DNA of 64,000 nt from Rhodocyclaceae bacterium (GTDB lineage Bacteria > Pseudomonadota > Gammaproteobacteria > Burkholderiales > Ga0077523). The notes under the pieces are model-generated. The model was not told the DNA's origin. It saw nothing but the letters and a program-made list of their open reading frames with translations, and ran no database searches. This document shows, one piece after another, positions 63,701 to 64,000 of the stretch. Position numbers and translations under genes: made by a program. Numbering within the stretch: the stretch's first letter is position 1; the number at the start of each line of letters is the position of its first letter. Location of the stretch: positions 62,001 through 126,000 of the forward strand of contig JADCHQ010000008.1 of assembly GCA_020248405.1 (NCBI GenBank). The letters are read 5' to 3'.

Positions 63701-64000
63701 CCCCTTGTCACCGAAGGCCAACTCTCCCGCGGCACGGGTGCGGCCCATGATGGCAGTGAACTGTTCGAGGACCACACTGCCGGGGGCGAAGCGCACCCGG
63801 CCCGCCAGTGCGGTGACGCCGACTTTCGGCAATGTGGTCTGCAGCAGCCGCTCCACCTGCTCCAGGTTTTCCGTGCCCACGCCGAACTGCACCTCGCCGC
63901 TGGTGCCGAGCACGCTGCCGCGCAACGCCAGCGCCGTGCCGAGGAAGTCCACGTGGACGCTGAAGGGCCAGGGGTGCGCAGGAGAGATGAGCTCCGCCAG
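60734..64000 (-). CDS. AsmA-like/YhdP-type large envelope protein (5' part beyond window)
   Basis: At least 1088 codons are open on the minus strand, and the frame continues past the right edge, so the N-terminus is not seen. The C-terminal region (RVNRFDYGILARRLKPGTDL; RYLSDILRFGSGRVEFAVWP; MKSGVIDLWAVNLLVALAPA) is typical of AsmA-family C-terminal domains, and the long beta-rich body fits the bridge-like lipid-transport architecture proposed for AsmA/YhdP/TamB proteins. Such proteins are anchored in the inner membrane by an N-terminal helix and span the periplasm. It converges on the RHS relic. Confidence 0.85.
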   Translation of the reverse strand: MAELISPAHPWPFSVHVDFLGTALALRGSVLGTSGEVQFGVGTENLEQVERLLQTTLPKVGVTALAGRVRFAPGSVVLEQFTAIMGRTRAAGELAFGDKGGRRRITGRLQVESLDLRPFISDSPTPEQDPASLRDTIRELNAATFSLKALRDVDVDVSVAVDQWLSLPGEVRDARLAVRLEAGRLSVPMAATVTGVALEGGVDMDAAADPPRFALRLGTRDSPLGGLAALLLGLPGVEGQLGRLDLRVSATGDQGAELVKSLDAALAVERGRLSYGNVAGGTPVRFDLQRFALRLPPGKPLGAEVRGALLDKPFTATLRGGSLAESLEQVGSPIALELRSGPVMARLEGRLQEPSADTGPKLRFSLSAPRADQVAGWLGLKAGSDAPLSLSGRARMTLDAWRLDDFEARAGRTRLWAQLARTGLRGASPLVTLSLNAETIDLGELAQLAPPPVPRPKTTPAEPARPVLQIPILPKGVDLTDADVAVRVKRVAGAPLDAGDIAFDGRIREGAMQPSTFAARVAATPLRGAVSLDLRGEVPSGSLWLFAENVEAGRILRELGLARDLDASVAALRVFVQARASLLGDMLAQSSLLGNVEGGRLTVRDPNTRAEVRVALERGELRADPGKPVRLDLAGAIDGIPVKLDLETAPAAVLADPARPVSFRFGAEAAQTRLALNGTIARPLGEGDVELELDMGGPSFDTLDRLTRTDLPPWGPWRLAGKLRMGASGYEVPNLTVQVGSSRLDGRGRLDTTAVPPRIQVALTAPRIQLDDFPLKEWSPVEKKPPKPDEKPLGLEEIKAKAREASNEAEKMLSPAALRRQNATLTVKVDEVLSGADRLGSGSFEATLEKGRATLGPALVNIPGGAAELSLYYEPTDTDVKAGTHMRVNRFDYGILARRLKPGTDLAGRFSLRVDVDSRARYLSDILRFGSGRVEFAVWPQNMKSGVIDLWAVNLLVALAPAVDGGNVSKVNCAVGRFVLDQGRLAEKTIVMDTSRMRVTGRGGANFADETLKLRMTPQAKEPQFLSLALPIEVGGTFQKFSISPTAVDVLGMVGRLATSIVWVPIQKLSGRKIPADGADVCSAELPD

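Overview
The window is GC-rich (about 68%) bacterial chromosome, densely coded, with many start/stop overlaps. Its content suggests a betaproteobacterium, probably Burkholderiales or a close relative. The evidence is a Bug/TctC-type solute receptor, a DUF2917 gene beside a LysR regulator, and a phenylacetate cluster with a TetR-type PaaR and a PaaR-like palindrome. This placement is inferred from gene content only. I saw no rRNA, tRNA, CRISPR array, intact insertion sequence or prophage.

Layout. 1-7.7 kb: a class I cytochrome c and a periplasmic PQQ-type sugar dehydrogenase; dnaB; a cupin gene overlapping a Bug receptor; an SDR; DUF2917 and a divergent LysR regulator around a 21-bp palindrome. 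7.7-19.5 kb (mostly minus strand): a decayed small exported-protein gene, a PIN-PhoH ATPase, bcp, and a complete set of enzyme functions for lipid A 4-amino-4-deoxy-L-arabinose modification (arnD, two separate genes for the halves of ArnA, arnC, arnB, one ArnE/F-like gene, arnT). The arn genes run in one tight unit with mnmH and tesA. 19.5-27.3 kb (plus): ybbA-ybbP, diverging from tesA with start codons inside the same CATG; typA; a cytochrome P450; an orphan ABC solute receptor.

27.7-40.8 kb is a phenylacetate degradation island: paaY and paaN on the minus strand, then paaG-paaH-paaI-paaK-paaA-B-C-D-E-paaR on the plus strand, followed by an FAH-family hydrolase and a second solute receptor very similar to the first. 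PaaK activates phenylacetate to its CoA thioester, PaaABCDE epoxidises the ring, PaaG isomerises to the oxepin, PaaN supplies an aldehyde-dehydrogenase activity, and PaaH takes part in beta-oxidation. PaaI and PaaY are housekeeping thioesterases. No ring-opening hydratase domain, PaaF-type hydratase or PaaJ thiolase is present here. A palindrome with 11-bp arms between paaN and paaG is the likely PaaR operator.

40.9-52.7 kb (minus): an esterase, an efflux operon (TolC-type protein, lipoprotein adaptor, two tandem HME-RND pumps), a possible small exported protein, and larA. 52.8-60.3 kb (plus): an FMN reductase behind an AT-rich promoter region, then a four-gene cassette of circularly permuted ATP-grasp, alpha-E, Anbu proteasome-like peptidase and transglutaminase-DUF2126. 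This cassette is conserved in bacteria but its substrate and product are unknown, and it is the most interesting system in the window. The end holds a frameshifted RHS fragment and the 3' part of a large AsmA-like gene that runs off the right edge.
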